A stretch of DNA of 64,000 nucleotides from the NCBI RefSeq assembly GCF_009906955.1, contig NZ_CP047656.1:1426001-1490000 (forward strand), read 5' to 3'. The position numbers and the translations under genes were made by a program. The notes under the pieces are model-generated. The model saw nothing but the letters and a program-made list of their open reading frames with translations. It searched no databases and was not told where the DNA came from. Below, piece by piece: positions 1-9,520 of the stretch. Origin of the DNA: Paraglaciecola mesophila (GTDB lineage: Bacteria; Pseudomonadota; Gammaproteobacteria; Enterobacterales; Alteromonadaceae). How positions within the stretch are numbered: the stretch's first letter is position 1; the number at the start of each line of letters is the position of its first letter.

Positions 1-187
1 AGCCTTTGTTTGCTGCTTGCATGGCTTTAAAATGATCAGATTCTCGCCACTGATCATATTCACTTTGATGGCAGCTCTGACATGCTTGGGCACCGACGTA
101 ATTTGCTTCTTTACTTACCTGTGCCCAAAGCAAAGTATGACTAAAAAGCAACATCAAGCCCAATATCAAGGGTAATATACTGCGCAT
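1..187 (-). CDS. Multihaem cytochrome c family protein, N-terminal part (cut by window edge)
   Basis: The gene reads leftward off the window; 62 codons are visible from an ATG at 187. The protein begins with a short basic stretch and a hydrophobic signal peptide ending near LLWAQ. After it comes YVGAQACQSCHQSEYDQW, which contains a c-type haem site CQSCH near residue 35. This YVG-x-x-C-x-x-CH-x-x-E-x-x-W pattern is typical of periplasmic cytochromes of the cytochrome c554 / TPR multihaem type. Further haem sites would lie outside the window, so the exact class is unknown. Export and haem attachment are well supported; the electron partner is not. It is divergent from hmgA. Confidence 0.7.
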   Translation of the reverse strand, partial: MRSILPLILGLMLLFSHTLLWAQVSKEANYVGAQACQSCHQSEYDQWRESDHFKAMQAANKG

Positions 188-671
188 CACTTTTTGCTCG
201 CTCCCCACCCCGTTACTCCCTTACTTTCTTGCTTTCGCACACTAATTCGCCATACAGATAAATCGGGTTGCGTATATAGTTAAGTTTCATCAAGAATGTC
301 GCTTAGACTCTACATAGTTCGCCTATACAAACTCGCCAAACATAACATGTTGTTTATTCACACGAATGTAACATGCATTAGCCTATAGACAAAGATGCAT
401 CCGAGTACATATGGCATTTAATCACAAGGTTTAACCACAGCATGAACGTATTGATGGCTTGTCACAGCCTATTTTACGGGGGGCTTAGAATAAAAGAGAA
501 ACAAAAGTTTACAGAATGCACGTCTGAGTTCAAAGCTAATTACATCATTTTACTGTTAATTCATTGTCATCAGTTGGTTAAAAAATTAGATTAAAACATA
601 GGTTTCCCGCGAGTTTTTAAAACCTATTTTCGGATGACAATCGTTTATTTTTGCGTTTCACAGGACAACAT
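188..671. other. Intergenic region between cytochrome gene and hmgA
   Basis: A 484-bp AT-rich divergent promoter region with no ORF or RNA gene that I can support. Its only notable element is an inverted repeat just upstream of hmgA, listed separately. Confidence 0.6.
598..627. promoter_or_regulatory. Candidate operator upstream of hmgA
   Basis: A perfect 8-bp inverted repeat, ATAGGTTT (598-605) and AAACCTAT (620-627), separated by 14 bp. It lies 45-74 bp before the chosen hmgA start, where a regulator of the homogentisate operon would bind. No regulator gene for this pathway is adjacent, so the binding protein is unknown. An 8-bp repeat at this spacing could occur by chance. Confidence 0.35.
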
Positions 672-1976
672 ATGAGCACAAATACTGAGCTTTCATATTT
701 AGCCGGTTTCAACAATGAGCACCAAACAGAAGCCCTACCGGGCGCACTCCCCGTAGGTCAGTTTAGCCCCCAACGCTGCCCTTATGGGCTCTACGCCGAG
801 CAATTTAGTACCAGTGCATTTACGCGTCCGCGCCATGATAACCGACGTACTTGGACGTACCGAATTCGCCCCTCTATCGCCATGGGTGATTTTAGTAAAA
901 TTGAAAAGGGCGCCGTACGCTCAGGCCCAATCACCGAGGTGGATTGCCCGCCCAATGTGATGCGCTGGGATGCCCTGCCCATCCCCGAAGCCCCAACAGA
1001 CTTTATTGATGGCTTAACCACCATGGCAGCTAACGGAGATGTGCGCGGTCAAACTGGGATTGGTATCCACGTTTACAGAGCAAATAAAGGAATGGCGAAT
1101 CGCTCATTTTATTCCGCTGACGGCGAATTACTCTTTATCCCTCAGCTCGGTGAATTCACCGCAATAACCGAAATGGGTAAATTAGCGATTAAACCAGGAG
1201 AAATTCTAGTTATTCCCAGGGGCATAAAGTTTAAAGTTGAACCAACCGACGGACCCATTAGAGGTTACCTATGTGAAAACTACGGCAGTCCAATGGAGTT
1301 GGCAGAACGCGGCCCAGCAGGAGCAAACGGGTTTGCGAATCAAAGAGATTTTCAGTATCCGGTAGCGTATTTTGAAGATAAAGAAGGTCAACACACAGTT
1401 GTGGCGAAATTTTGCGGTGCTTTGTATCAGGCCGAACAAAATCACAGCCCGTTTGATGTCGTGGCTTGGGTGGGTAATAGCGCACCTTACAAATATGACT
1501 TGTCTCGTTTTAATGTTTTAAACACAGTAAGCTTTGATCACCCGGATCCCTCTATTTTTACCGTGCTCACATCTCCTAGTGGTGAGCCAGGTGTTGCTAA
1601 CGTCGATTTTGTGATTTTCCCACCACGCTGGATGGTAGCTGAAAATACGTTTCGGCCACCTTGGTATCACAGGAACTTCATGAGCGAATTTATGGGTCTA
1701 ATTGAGGGCACGTATGATGCGAAAGAAAAAGGGTTCGAGCCTGGCGGTATGAGCTTGCATAACTGCATGACGCCCCATGGCCCTGAGGCTGACGTGTTCG
1801 ACAAGGCGACCCATGCAGAACTCGCCCCCCAGCGCTATGAAAACACTCTGGCTTTTATGCTTGAGTCACGCTATGTCATTGCGCCAACAGAATTTGCCCT
1901 TAACACACCCCAACGCCAAAAGCAGTATTTGGCATGCTGGGGCGACCTTAAAAAACATTTTAACGGCCAACCATAG
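672..1976 (+). CDS. hmgA: Homogentisate 1,2-dioxygenase
   Basis: A non-haem Fe(II) enzyme that opens the ring of homogentisate to maleylacetoacetate, the central step of tyrosine and phenylalanine breakdown. The 434-residue protein has the family's iron ligands: His333 in WYHRN, Glu339 in SEFMG and His369 in MTPHGPE. These match the human ligands His335, Glu341 and His371. I chose the ATG at 672 because an AGGA sits seven bases upstream; an in-frame TTG at 651 adds seven residues but lacks that support. First gene of a three-gene operon with fahA and maiA, which together take homogentisate to fumarate and acetoacetate. Confidence 0.97.
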   Translation: MSTNTELSYLAGFNNEHQTEALPGALPVGQFSPQRCPYGLYAEQFSTSAFTRPRHDNRRTWTYRIRPSIAMGDFSKIEKGAVRSGPITEVDCPPNVMRWDALPIPEAPTDFIDGLTTMAANGDVRGQTGIGIHVYRANKGMANRSFYSADGELLFIPQLGEFTAITEMGKLAIKPGEILVIPRGIKFKVEPTDGPIRGYLCENYGSPMELAERGPAGANGFANQRDFQYPVAYFEDKEGQHTVVAKFCGALYQAEQNHSPFDVVAWVGNSAPYKYDLSRFNVLNTVSFDHPDPSIFTVLTSPSGEPGVANVDFVIFPPRWMVAENTFRPPWYHRNFMSEFMGLIEGTYDAKEKGFEPGGMSLHNCMTPHGPEADVFDKATHAELAPQRYENTLAFMLESRYVIAPTEFALNTPQRQKQYLACWGDLKKHFNGQP

Positions 1977-2006
1977 CCGCCAATGAATAATATAGGAATG
2001 AATTAT

Positions 2007-3320
2007 ATGACGTTATTAAACGAAACCCACGATCCTGCACGCAAAAGCTGGGTTGGTTCGGCCAATGGCCATACGCAGTTTCCCATCCAAAATTTACCCT
2101 TTGCAATTTTTCGCGAGGCTAACAGCCAAACTCAGTGGCGTGGTGGGGTTGCCATAGGTGATTTTATTCTCGATATGGCTAAAGTTGCCAAATTGAATGT
2201 GTTTGATGGCGAGGCCCAGCGCGGGGCACAAGCAGCCGGAGAAACAAGTCTCAACACCTTGATGGGCTTAGGTGCAAAAACCAACTCAGCCCTACGCTTG
2301 GCATTATCAAACGCCTTAAGTGAAGGGGCAGCACTTCAAGGAGCGCTTGAAGATTGCTTGATAGCACAAACTGACGCTGAATTTAACATGCCATGCCAAG
2401 TTACTGATTATACTGACTTTTACACCTCTATTCACCATGCAACCGCAGTGGGTAGTTTATTTCGTCCAGACAACCCTCTCCTGCCAAACTACAAATGGGT
2501 ACCAATTGGCTATCACGGCCGCTCGTCGAGTATTGATGTGTCTGGGCAGTCCTTTCCTCGCCCTATCGGCCAAACCAAAAAACCCGATGCCAGTATCCCA
2601 GATTTTGGTCCTTGCCAACGCCTTGATTATGAGCTTGAAATGGGCGTGTTTATTGGCCAAGGCACACAGCTTGGTGAGCGCATCAACATCACTCAAGCAG
2701 AACAACACATTTTTGGTATGTGTATTTTAAATGATTGGTCAGCACGCGACATTCAAGCATGGGAATACCAGCCATTAGGGCCGTTTCTCGCTAAAAATTT
2801 CGCTTCTACGATATCGCCATGGATAGTCACTACCGAAGCCCTTGCACCATTTCGTGAAGCGTTTACTCGCCCTGAAAGTGACCCGCAACCCCTTGAGTAC
2901 TTGACCAGCGAGGCGAACACCCAAGCGGGTAATCTTGATATAGAACTCAGTTGCCTGATCCAAACTGAGAAAATGCGCCAAAACAATCAAGCGCCGCAGC
3001 AATTATCACAATCAAACTTCAAACACTCCTACTGGACACCAGCGCAGCTTGTGACCCATCACAGTGTAAATGGTTGCCCCATGACCCCAGGCGACTTACT
3101 AGGCTCAGGAACACAATCAGGGCCGCAAGCAGATGAAGCAGGCTCGCTGCTTGAACTTACTCAAGGAGGAAAACAATCTCTGACGTTAGATAACGGCGAA
3201 ACACGTACCTTCTTGCAAGATGGTGACAGCATCATTATGCGTGCTCATTGCAGCCGTGGCGGCGCGGTTACCATAGGCTTTGGGGAAGTGGTTGGCACTT
3301 TGTTGCCTGCTCGTCCTTAA
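2007..3320 (+). CDS. fahA: Fumarylacetoacetase
   Basis: Hydrolyses fumarylacetoacetate to fumarate and acetoacetate, the last step of the homogentisate pathway. About 437 residues, as usual for the long (eukaryote-like) FAH class. An N-terminal FAH domain precedes the catalytic core. The core holds the DFYTSIHHATAVG segment (metal Asp and catalytic His), YELEMG (metal Glu pair) and NDWSARDIQ (metal Asp). The ATG at 2007 has AGGA nine bases upstream. In-frame ATGs at 1983 and 1998 would add eight or three residues and are less well placed. It begins about 30 bases after hmgA, so co-transcription is likely. Confidence 0.96.
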   Translation: MTLLNETHDPARKSWVGSANGHTQFPIQNLPFAIFREANSQTQWRGGVAIGDFILDMAKVAKLNVFDGEAQRGAQAAGETSLNTLMGLGAKTNSALRLALSNALSEGAALQGALEDCLIAQTDAEFNMPCQVTDYTDFYTSIHHATAVGSLFRPDNPLLPNYKWVPIGYHGRSSSIDVSGQSFPRPIGQTKKPDASIPDFGPCQRLDYELEMGVFIGQGTQLGERINITQAEQHIFGMCILNDWSARDIQAWEYQPLGPFLAKNFASTISPWIVTTEALAPFREAFTRPESDPQPLEYLTSEANTQAGNLDIELSCLIQTEKMRQNNQAPQQLSQSNFKHSYWTPAQLVTHHSVNGCPMTPGDLLGSGTQSGPQADEAGSLLELTQGGKQSLTLDNGETRTFLQDGDSIIMRAHCSRGGAVTIGFGEVVGTLLPARP

Positions 3321-3403
3321 ATCGCGCCTGATTTCACCAACTATAAACTCGTTGAGCGCGATGCACTTGTGCTCAACGTATGCTAAGTCTTTGGAAAAAA
3401 ATC

Positions 3404-4057
3404 ATGAAACTACTCACTTACTTTCGCTCATCAGCGGCCTATCGAGTACGCATCGCGTTAAACCTAAAGGGTATCAAGCATGAGCTTGTTCCAGTAAACT
3501 TGCTAAAAGGTGAACACCAGAGTGCAGATTATATCGCGTTGCAACCACAAGGATTAGTGCCATGTATGCAGCTTGATAATGGAGAAGTGTTGACGCAATC
3601 GGGAGCGATCCTAGCCTATCTTGAAGGTCAATACTCCGAATATCCTTTGATGCCAAATGATCTAATGGCCGCCGTCAAGGTTCGTAGCCTAGTGGATATA
3701 ATTGCCTGCGACATTCATCCAGTGAACAACTTGCGGATATTGAAATATCTCAGTAACGAGTTAACCATCGAAGAAAAGCAAAAGCAGCAATGGTATCGTC
3801 ACTGGATTGAACAAGGCTTTAGAGCAATTGAATCCCAGCTCGCGCCAGATGGAGGCCCAGCTAATCAAGCCCAATACGCCCTAGGAGAAAATATTACTAT
3901 GGTCGACGTATATTTGATCCCACAGGTGTACAACGCCCTGCGATTCGAAGTAGACATGGGACCCTTTCCTAAGATAATGCGTGTCTATCAAGCGTGTAAC
4001 GAACTACAGGCGTTCATTCAAGCAGCACCAGAAAACCAGCCCGACAGCACGCTCTAA
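3404..4057 (+). CDS. maiA: Maleylacetoacetate isomerase (zeta-class GST)
   Basis: Glutathione-dependent isomerase converting maleylacetoacetate to fumarylacetoacetate. About 217 residues, as expected. The N-terminal thioredoxin-like domain carries the zeta-GST active-site Ser motif (RSSAAYRVRIALNLKG; the Cys seen in many relatives is Ala here). It is followed by QPQGLVP and the cis-Pro/glutathione segment QSGAILAYLE. An all-helical GST C-terminal domain follows. The start at 3404 has GGAAAA upstream; an in-frame earlier start at 3380 is weaker. It completes the hmgA-fahA-maiA set, 83 bases after fahA. Confidence 0.94.
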   Translation: MKLLTYFRSSAAYRVRIALNLKGIKHELVPVNLLKGEHQSADYIALQPQGLVPCMQLDNGEVLTQSGAILAYLEGQYSEYPLMPNDLMAAVKVRSLVDIIACDIHPVNNLRILKYLSNELTIEEKQKQQWYRHWIEQGFRAIESQLAPDGGPANQAQYALGENITMVDVYLIPQVYNALRFEVDMGPFPKIMRVYQACNELQAFIQAAPENQPDSTL

Positions 4058-4290
4058 CCGCATTGTGAATCAACCAAAGTGACGTAAAACAAAGATTTGG
4101 AACAAACGACCATCAATGAAAGTAAGTTGATGCAGCGGCATACGACAAAAACTGAATAAAAACACAATTTCATCGCGTGCTCAGCATGTTGAGGCGCGAC
4201 ATCAATATTTTGTTGTGTGAATACCCATTTCAGGCCAGTCAAGATAGGATACAACTAGATTACATAACTGAATGTCTAAGGAAATGAGCA

Positions 4291-5223
4291 ATGACAACGC
4301 ATGTGCTTTTTCGCGGCCCGCAATCACGTAACGATAACTGGCAAGCATTGTTCGCTGATACTCTACCGAGCGTAACTTGGCACCACTGGCCTCACATCGA
4401 AAACAAAGACGCTATTGAGTTAATGATCGTGTGGAAACTGCCCCGTGATTACCAGCAAGATTATCCCAATTTGAAAGTCATATTCTCAGTGGGTGCCGGC
4501 GTTGACCAACTCGACTTAGCTAGCGTGCCTGAGCATATTCAGATCGTTAGAATGCTTGACCCCGGCATTGCCCAAGGCATGAGCGAGTTTATTGCTATGC
4601 ATGTGCTGAATATTCATCGAGATACTTTTTCATATATCAATGCCAATAAAACCGCGACGTGGCAGCAAATACCCACTATCCCTAGCAGTCAAAGGCGCGT
4701 GGGTATTTTTGGTTTAGGTCATTTGGGCCAAGCTGCTGCGCAAACACTCTTAAACTTGGGGTTTAGTGTCAATGGCTGGAGTCGCAGCCCAAAGCAAGTT
4801 ACTCAGGTAAACTGTTTTAGCGGCGATGAGGAGTTGCCAGCGTTTTTATCGCAAACAGATATTTTAGTGTGCTTAGTGCCGCTTACGCCAGAAACACGAG
4901 GCATACTCAATGCTGAAACGCTTAGCCTGCTCCCTAAAGGTGCTAGCGTGATTAATGTGGGGCGCGGTGAACAACTTATTCCAGAAGATGTAATCACTCT
5001 GCTCAATGCAGAGCATTTGGCCTATGCGGTGCTGGATGTATTCGCTATAGAGCCATTGCCTGACACGCATCCACTTTGGCAGCACCCTCAGGTTTTGGTG
5101 ACCCCACATGTAGCCGCAATCACGCAAGATAACAGTGCAGGTCAGGTATTGGCCGACAATGTTCGACGCTATATATCTCTGCAGCCTATGGTGGGCACAG
5201 TCGACAAAGCACTCGGTTATTGA
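4291..5223 (+). CDS. ghrA: Glyoxylate/hydroxypyruvate reductase A-type dehydrogenase
   Basis: D-isomer-specific 2-hydroxyacid dehydrogenase, probably NADPH-dependent reduction of glyoxylate or hydroxypyruvate. The 310-residue length matches GhrA (about 312). The Rossmann motif GIFGLGHLGQ is visible. The catalytic triad appears as Arg in NVGRGEQL, Glu in FAIEPLP and His in TPHVAA. A 233-bp gap from maiA suggests its own promoter. Substrate choice among 2-ketoacids cannot be read from sequence, so the symbol is by family resemblance. Confidence 0.85.
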   Translation: MTTHVLFRGPQSRNDNWQALFADTLPSVTWHHWPHIENKDAIELMIVWKLPRDYQQDYPNLKVIFSVGAGVDQLDLASVPEHIQIVRMLDPGIAQGMSEFIAMHVLNIHRDTFSYINANKTATWQQIPTIPSSQRRVGIFGLGHLGQAAAQTLLNLGFSVNGWSRSPKQVTQVNCFSGDEELPAFLSQTDILVCLVPLTPETRGILNAETLSLLPKGASVINVGRGEQLIPEDVITLLNAEHLAYAVLDVFAIEPLPDTHPLWQHPQVLVTPHVAAITQDNSAGQVLADNVRRYISLQPMVGTVDKALGY

Positions 5224-5262
5224 GAGCTGTGGATCACATTGTCGTTTTATCAAGGAGGTTCA

Positions 5263-5688
5263 ATGAGTATCACCTTTGTCGCAACTGAAAATCTTCACCG
5301 GGCAGCACGTTTCACGTATGAAAATATGCGCATCTACTATGAACAATTCGCTCCAGATTGGGATATTGCAAAAGTACTTGACGTGACCGCGGAACTTGAA
5401 AACCTCGATATTGTGTTTCACAACGAAGTAGTCGGTGTGATGAGATTAGCCATGGGCGACGAAGGGTATATTTTACGAGATCTTCAAGTGTTACCCGCCT
5501 TTCAAAATAAAGGCATTGGTAAAGCAGCGGTAAATGAAGCAAAGCGCAGAGCCGCTAAGGCCAACGTCAATACCCTCACCCTGAGAGTGTTAAAAATAAG
5601 CCCAGCCATCACCCTGTATACAAGAAATGGTTTTAGGTTACACAGCGAAGATGATCGCTTCTACCATATGACAGCAGACGTACGTTAA
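5263..5688 (+). CDS. GNAT family N-acetyltransferase
   Basis: 141-residue acetyl-CoA-dependent acyltransferase. The acetyl-CoA loop is seen as LQVLPAFQNKGIGKAAV (the Q/R-x-x-G-x-G/A motif). It is preceded by a beta strand rich in G and D and followed by TLRVLKISPAITLYTRNGF, the usual GNAT C-terminal half. The start at 5263 has a near-perfect AAGGAGG five bases upstream, which rules out an in-frame TTG at 5239. The substrate (protein, antibiotic or small amine) is unknown. It sits 39 bases after ghrA on the same strand and may be co-transcribed. Confidence 0.85.
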   Translation: MSITFVATENLHRAARFTYENMRIYYEQFAPDWDIAKVLDVTAELENLDIVFHNEVVGVMRLAMGDEGYILRDLQVLPAFQNKGIGKAAVNEAKRRAAKANVNTLTLRVLKISPAITLYTRNGFRLHSEDDRFYHMTADVR

Positions 5689-5824
5689 ACGTTTAACTTG
5701 GGCTGTTTTCTGTACAGAAGATGTAAAAAGGGCGCGAGCTTGCCTTAACTAACGTATTTCTAGATACCTAATAGCAATCAAAGTTGAAGGCACAGTGCCT
5801 GTTTTATTTGGGCTATAACGCAGA

Positions 5825-6751
5825 CTAGGCTAGGCGATGATCCTGCGCTTCAATGGGTTCAGGTAATGGTTTTTCGCCAAGTATATCCAGCAGGTTGATT
5901 TCTATCGTCCGAGAAATAGCATGCAAAGGTAAATGGTTTGCAGACAGGCCAAAAGGCGCGGCCAACTCTTCGCTTAATGCATCTAAACCAAAGAATGTAT
6001 ATGCAATGATAGCACTGAACAATGGGGTCACTAAGCCCTGCGTCGCTACGATCCCAAAGGGTAAAATGAAACAGTACAAGTACGCCGTACGCTGCACGAG
6101 TAACATATACGCAAATGGCAGCGGTGTAGTCTGAATTCGCTCACAAGCCGCCTGCACTTGTGCCATCACTGTGATCTGCTCCTGCAAGCTCGCTTGCAAA
6201 ATGTCTGACAACAGACCTTGCTCCCGGCACTGCCTGATTTTTAGCGCGATCAAACGCAATATGGCGTCCGGTAAGCTGTTGGCTTGGCGCAAAAAAAGTG
6301 TGTCTTGCTCCGTGACATACGGTTGTATATCGGACCATGGGTCTGTTTGGCGAAGCTGGTGTCGTAATGCATGAGAAAATGCTATGCTGAGCTTGATAGT
6401 ATATTCTTGTGCCTCGATGCCCGCTTTTTCACTGCCATCAATGTAGGACAGTAATTGGCGGGATAAACTACGAGACGCCACGACTAATTGCCCCCACTGT
6501 TTGCGTCCTTCCCACCAACGCTCATAACTAGCATTATTGCGAAAGCCTAGAAACAACGACAGCGCCACACCAAACAACGCCACAGGGGCAAGGGTAAAAT
6601 CTGGGAATACATCAGGGTAGAAATGTTGCGCTACAGCCACCACCACGCCCAGCAAGGTGATAAATAGAATTTTCCCATAAATAAGCGGTAAAACCGACCC
6701 ACGCAAAATAAAAAACAACCGAAACGAATGAGGGGTATCGCGAACTATCAT
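5825..6751 (-). CDS. Bestrophin-like family membrane protein (UPF0187)
   Basis: 308-residue inner-membrane protein of the bestrophin-like UPF0187 family, whose characterised bacterial members form pentameric ion channels. Visible features are the N-terminal hydrophobic hairpin (residues about 25-75) and the family signature FRNNASYERWWEGRKQWG. A second hydrophobic pair lies near residues 215-255, and the C-terminal segment contains GLDALSEELAAPFG. It is convergent with the GNAT gene and transcribed alone. Ion selectivity is unknown. Confidence 0.88.
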   Translation of the reverse strand: MIVRDTPHSFRLFFILRGSVLPLIYGKILFITLLGVVVAVAQHFYPDVFPDFTLAPVALFGVALSLFLGFRNNASYERWWEGRKQWGQLVVASRSLSRQLLSYIDGSEKAGIEAQEYTIKLSIAFSHALRHQLRQTDPWSDIQPYVTEQDTLFLRQANSLPDAILRLIALKIRQCREQGLLSDILQASLQEQITVMAQVQAACERIQTTPLPFAYMLLVQRTAYLYCFILPFGIVATQGLVTPLFSAIIAYTFFGLDALSEELAAPFGLSANHLPLHAISRTIEINLLDILGEKPLPEPIEAQDHRLA

Positions 6752-6917
6752 AAGTGCCTCAAGCTGGAATTAACACGGGTAGTATAAAGGTAAATCACTG
6801 GAGAGTTTGTTAATAGAATGAATATATAGATTTGTATTTATTGAATATTTCACTCTGTTTCAGACCTAAAAATACGCTAGGATACTTCTTGTTATCAATA
6901 TGTTATAGGCGTTCTCT

Positions 6918-8225
6918 ATGCTAAACCGTGCGGCAAAACCTTTTATAAAATTAGTAGAACGTTACCTCCCCGACCCTTATATTTTTGTACTTTTGCTAAC
7001 CCTAGTTACCATAGGCGCCGCTGTCACGCTAGAGCAGCAACCGCTAATGACTGTCATAGGCCAATGGGGTAACGGCTTATGGGGCTTACTGAGCTTTTCT
7101 ATGCAAATGCTGCTAGTACTAGTCAGTGGGTTTATGTTGGCCAGCACACCATTAATGAAAAACATGTTGGCGCGTCTAGCGAAACTGGGCAATACCCCAG
7201 GTAAAGCCATCGTCTTAGTCACTTTGATATCACTCACCGCCAGTTGGATAAACTGGGGGTTTGGTTTAGTTATTGGGGCATTATTCGCCAAAGCGCTGGC
7301 CCGCAACACACAGGTAGATTATCGCTTACTCGTAGCCAGTGCGTATTCCGGGTTTGTGGTGTGGCACGGCGGTTTAGCCGGCTCAATCCCCCTGACAATT
7401 GCCACACCTGGGCACGTCAGTGAGAACCAAATCGGCGTAATAGCCACAGGCAACACCATTTTCAGCGGTTTTAATCTTATTCTAGTCGCTATCCTATTTG
7501 TTGTAGTTCCCCTTGTTAATCGCATGATGTTGCCCCCTACAGACGAGAGCATTATTGTTAGCCCAGATAAGCTGCTCGAAGAACCCATGCCTACGTCCAC
7601 ATCTACTAGACCAGCAGATAAGTTAGAGAACAGTAAGGTGTTAGCTGTATTAGTGGGCTTTGTTGGACTGACCTACTTAGTCCACTATTTTGTCCAAGGC
7701 GGAGGACTAAACCTCAATACAGTGAACAGTCTTTTTTTGTTTTTAGCCATAGTATTACACGGCACACCTAAACGGTTACTGCATAGTCTTCAACAAGCCA
7801 TTCGCGGTGGAAGCGGCATTATTATTCAGTTTCCTTTTTACGCAGGTATCATGGCGGTCATGGTGCAGTCAGGCCTGGCACAAAGCATGTCTCAGTGGTT
7901 AATTAGTTTTGCCAGCGCTGAATCTCTGCCAGTTTGGAGCTTCATCAGTGCGGGTATTGTCAATATTTTCGTACCATCAGGCGGCGGACAGTGGGCAGTA
8001 CAAGCCCCAGTTATCTTACCAGCAGCGATTGAATTAGGCGCAGATGTTAGCCGTGTTGCTATGGCAGTGGCATGGGGCGATGCGTGGACCAACCTAATTC
8101 AACCTTTTTGGGCCTTACCTGTATTAGCCATTGCTGGGCTCAAGGCCAAAGATATTATGGGATTTTGCTTGGTACAGCTTATTGTCACCGGGCTCATCAT
8201 TGGCTTGGTGCTACGGTTTGTTTAA
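6918..8225 (+). CDS. atoE: Short-chain fatty acid transporter, AtoE family
   Basis: 435-residue polytopic membrane protein related to AtoE, the short-chain fatty acid (acetoacetate/butyrate) carrier. About ten hydrophobic segments are visible. Conserved family stretches include SWINWGFGLVIGALFAK, HGGLAGSIPLT, IVNIFVPSGGGQWAVQ and WGDAWTNLIQPFWALP. It is divergent from the bestrophin-like gene with a 166-bp promoter region. The hmg pathway nearby produces acetoacetate, which fits but does not prove a shared role. Confidence 0.9.
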   Translation: MLNRAAKPFIKLVERYLPDPYIFVLLLTLVTIGAAVTLEQQPLMTVIGQWGNGLWGLLSFSMQMLLVLVSGFMLASTPLMKNMLARLAKLGNTPGKAIVLVTLISLTASWINWGFGLVIGALFAKALARNTQVDYRLLVASAYSGFVVWHGGLAGSIPLTIATPGHVSENQIGVIATGNTIFSGFNLILVAILFVVVPLVNRMMLPPTDESIIVSPDKLLEEPMPTSTSTRPADKLENSKVLAVLVGFVGLTYLVHYFVQGGGLNLNTVNSLFLFLAIVLHGTPKRLLHSLQQAIRGGSGIIIQFPFYAGIMAVMVQSGLAQSMSQWLISFASAESLPVWSFISAGIVNIFVPSGGGQWAVQAPVILPAAIELGADVSRVAMAVAWGDAWTNLIQPFWALPVLAIAGLKAKDIMGFCLVQLIVTGLIIGLVLRFV

Positions 8226-8377
8226 ATAACAAAACAATAAGTACGTGGAATAAGCGACAGGCGAAGCAATTTCATTTGGTTTTCACTGTAGGGAAAGCCA
8301 CAAACTGTGCACCGCGCGCTCCATCATAAAAAAGGTGAATACTGTATCTTAGATAGAGTTTAAAGCCTTTCGTTGCC

Positions 8378-8836
8378 TTATCGCTTATCCTGTTGTGATA
8401 CAAAAGTCACCTTATGACGCTGGCCAATTGCAGGCATTTTCACCAAATCGTTTGGAAGTTGGGTAACGGTATCGTTGATTTCTTTAAAGAAGCGATGGGA
8501 GTGTCCAGGTGATTCAAACGCGATCATTAAACCTTCTTCGTCAGACAAACCGGTAAATGCGTGAGTAGTATCGGCCGGAGACAATATATAATCGCCCGGT
8601 TTGAGCAGATAAACTTCATCCCCTACCTGAAACTCCACCTCACCTTTTAACACATAAAAAGCTTCATCCCATGGGTGCTGGTGGGGCGGCGCTCCACACC
8701 CTTTTGGTACGGTATTCAGCATGCTCGAATAGCGACCTTGAGTATCATCACTGGTGCATAAAAACTGAAGTTGCATACCAAGTACATTTAACCACTTTCC
8801 TTCTTGGGCTCGCTTGATGATAGGTTGTATTGCCAT
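8378..8836 (-). CDS. Single-domain cupin protein
   Basis: 152-residue cytoplasmic cupin. The metal-binding motif 1 appears as HQHPWDEAFYVLKGE (two His and one Glu) and motif 2 as PGDYILSPADTTHAF (third His). This is the usual set for a mononuclear metal site. The rest of the protein gives no specific enzyme class; a dioxygenase or isomerase of quercetinase-like type is possible. Divergent from the TetR gene at 8933, with operator-like repeats between them, so it is the most likely target of that regulator. Confidence 0.82.
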   Translation of the reverse strand: MAIQPIIKRAQEGKWLNVLGMQLQFLCTSDDTQGRYSSMLNTVPKGCGAPPHQHPWDEAFYVLKGEVEFQVGDEVYLLKPGDYILSPADTTHAFTGLSDEEGLMIAFESPGHSHRFFKEINDTVTQLPNDLVKMPAIGQRHKVTFVSQQDKR

Positions 8837-8883
8837 TGACTCATTCCTCTTCGTTAGCCTTGGGTCTAGCTAAAAAATAGTAA

Positions 8884-8922
8884 TTGACACATAATAAGTC
8901 AAATTGACATAGGTTATGACAA
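8884..8922. promoter_or_regulatory. Candidate TetR operators in the divergent cupin/tetR promoter
   Basis: Two adjacent inverted repeats lie in the 96-bp divergent region. The first is TTGAC (8884-8888) with GTCAA (8898-8902). The second is TTGACATA (8904-8911) with TATGACAA (8915-8922), one mismatch in eight. Both share the TTGACA core, and their position suggests autoregulation plus control of the cupin gene. Some TTGACA copies could instead be -35 boxes. Confidence 0.5.
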
Positions 8923-8932
8923 ATGGACACTT

Positions 8933-9520
8933 ATGAGCCTGCTACAAGAAAAAAAAGCCGCATTAACCGTCAATTTACTGCTTGATGCTGCCTGGGAGCT
9001 ATTACAGCACTGCGAAATTGATGAACTGAGTTTTAAAAAAGTTGCCGAAAAAGCACATATTTCACAGCGCACAATGTTTCGCTACTTCACTACGCGAGAA
9101 GGATTCTTAGATGCGCTCACCGCTAGGCTGTATGCTGAGTTAGCCTTACCGATTGTTCCTGAAGAGGTAGATGCCCTACCCTCGTACATTGCCACACTCT
9201 ATGCAAAGCTTGAAGCACAGCCTAGAAAAGTCATGGTTTTACTCAGTGCTGACTTGCTTCCTCGGGTGTTAGACACGACAGCCAAGCAGCGCCTTCAAGC
9301 GCTAGAAGATTTACTACAAAATCACTTTTCATATGTGTCAGCTGATGACATCAAAAAAACCACGGCCAATTTACGTTATGTTATGAGTGCCAGTAGTTGG
9401 CGTTATTACCGTATGCACTTTGAATTTGATAGCCAAATGGCCACAGAGTGTGGCCAATTGTTTGTTAGGCAATCCCTCGCATACTTAAAATCAAAAAACG
9501 CCTCTCAAAGCCCTGCTTAA
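8933..9520 (+). CDS. TetR/AcrR family transcriptional regulator
   Basis: 195-residue repressor-type protein. The N-terminal helix-turn-helix is clear ([29 protein letters not shown], residues about 30-58), followed by an all-helical ligand domain without recognisable ligand specificity. It starts at an ATG 96 bases from the divergent cupin gene. Its 3' end overlaps the convergent DUF4437 gene by four bases. The TTGACA inverted repeats upstream are probable binding sites. Confidence 0.9.
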   Translation: MSLLQEKKAALTVNLLLDAAWELLQHCEIDELSFKKVAEKAHISQRTMFRYFTTREGFLDALTARLYAELALPIVPEEVDALPSYIATLYAKLEAQPRKVMVLLSADLLPRVLDTTAKQRLQALEDLLQNHFSYVSADDIKKTTANLRYVMSASSWRYYRMHFEFDSQMATECGQLFVRQSLAYLKSKNASQSPA

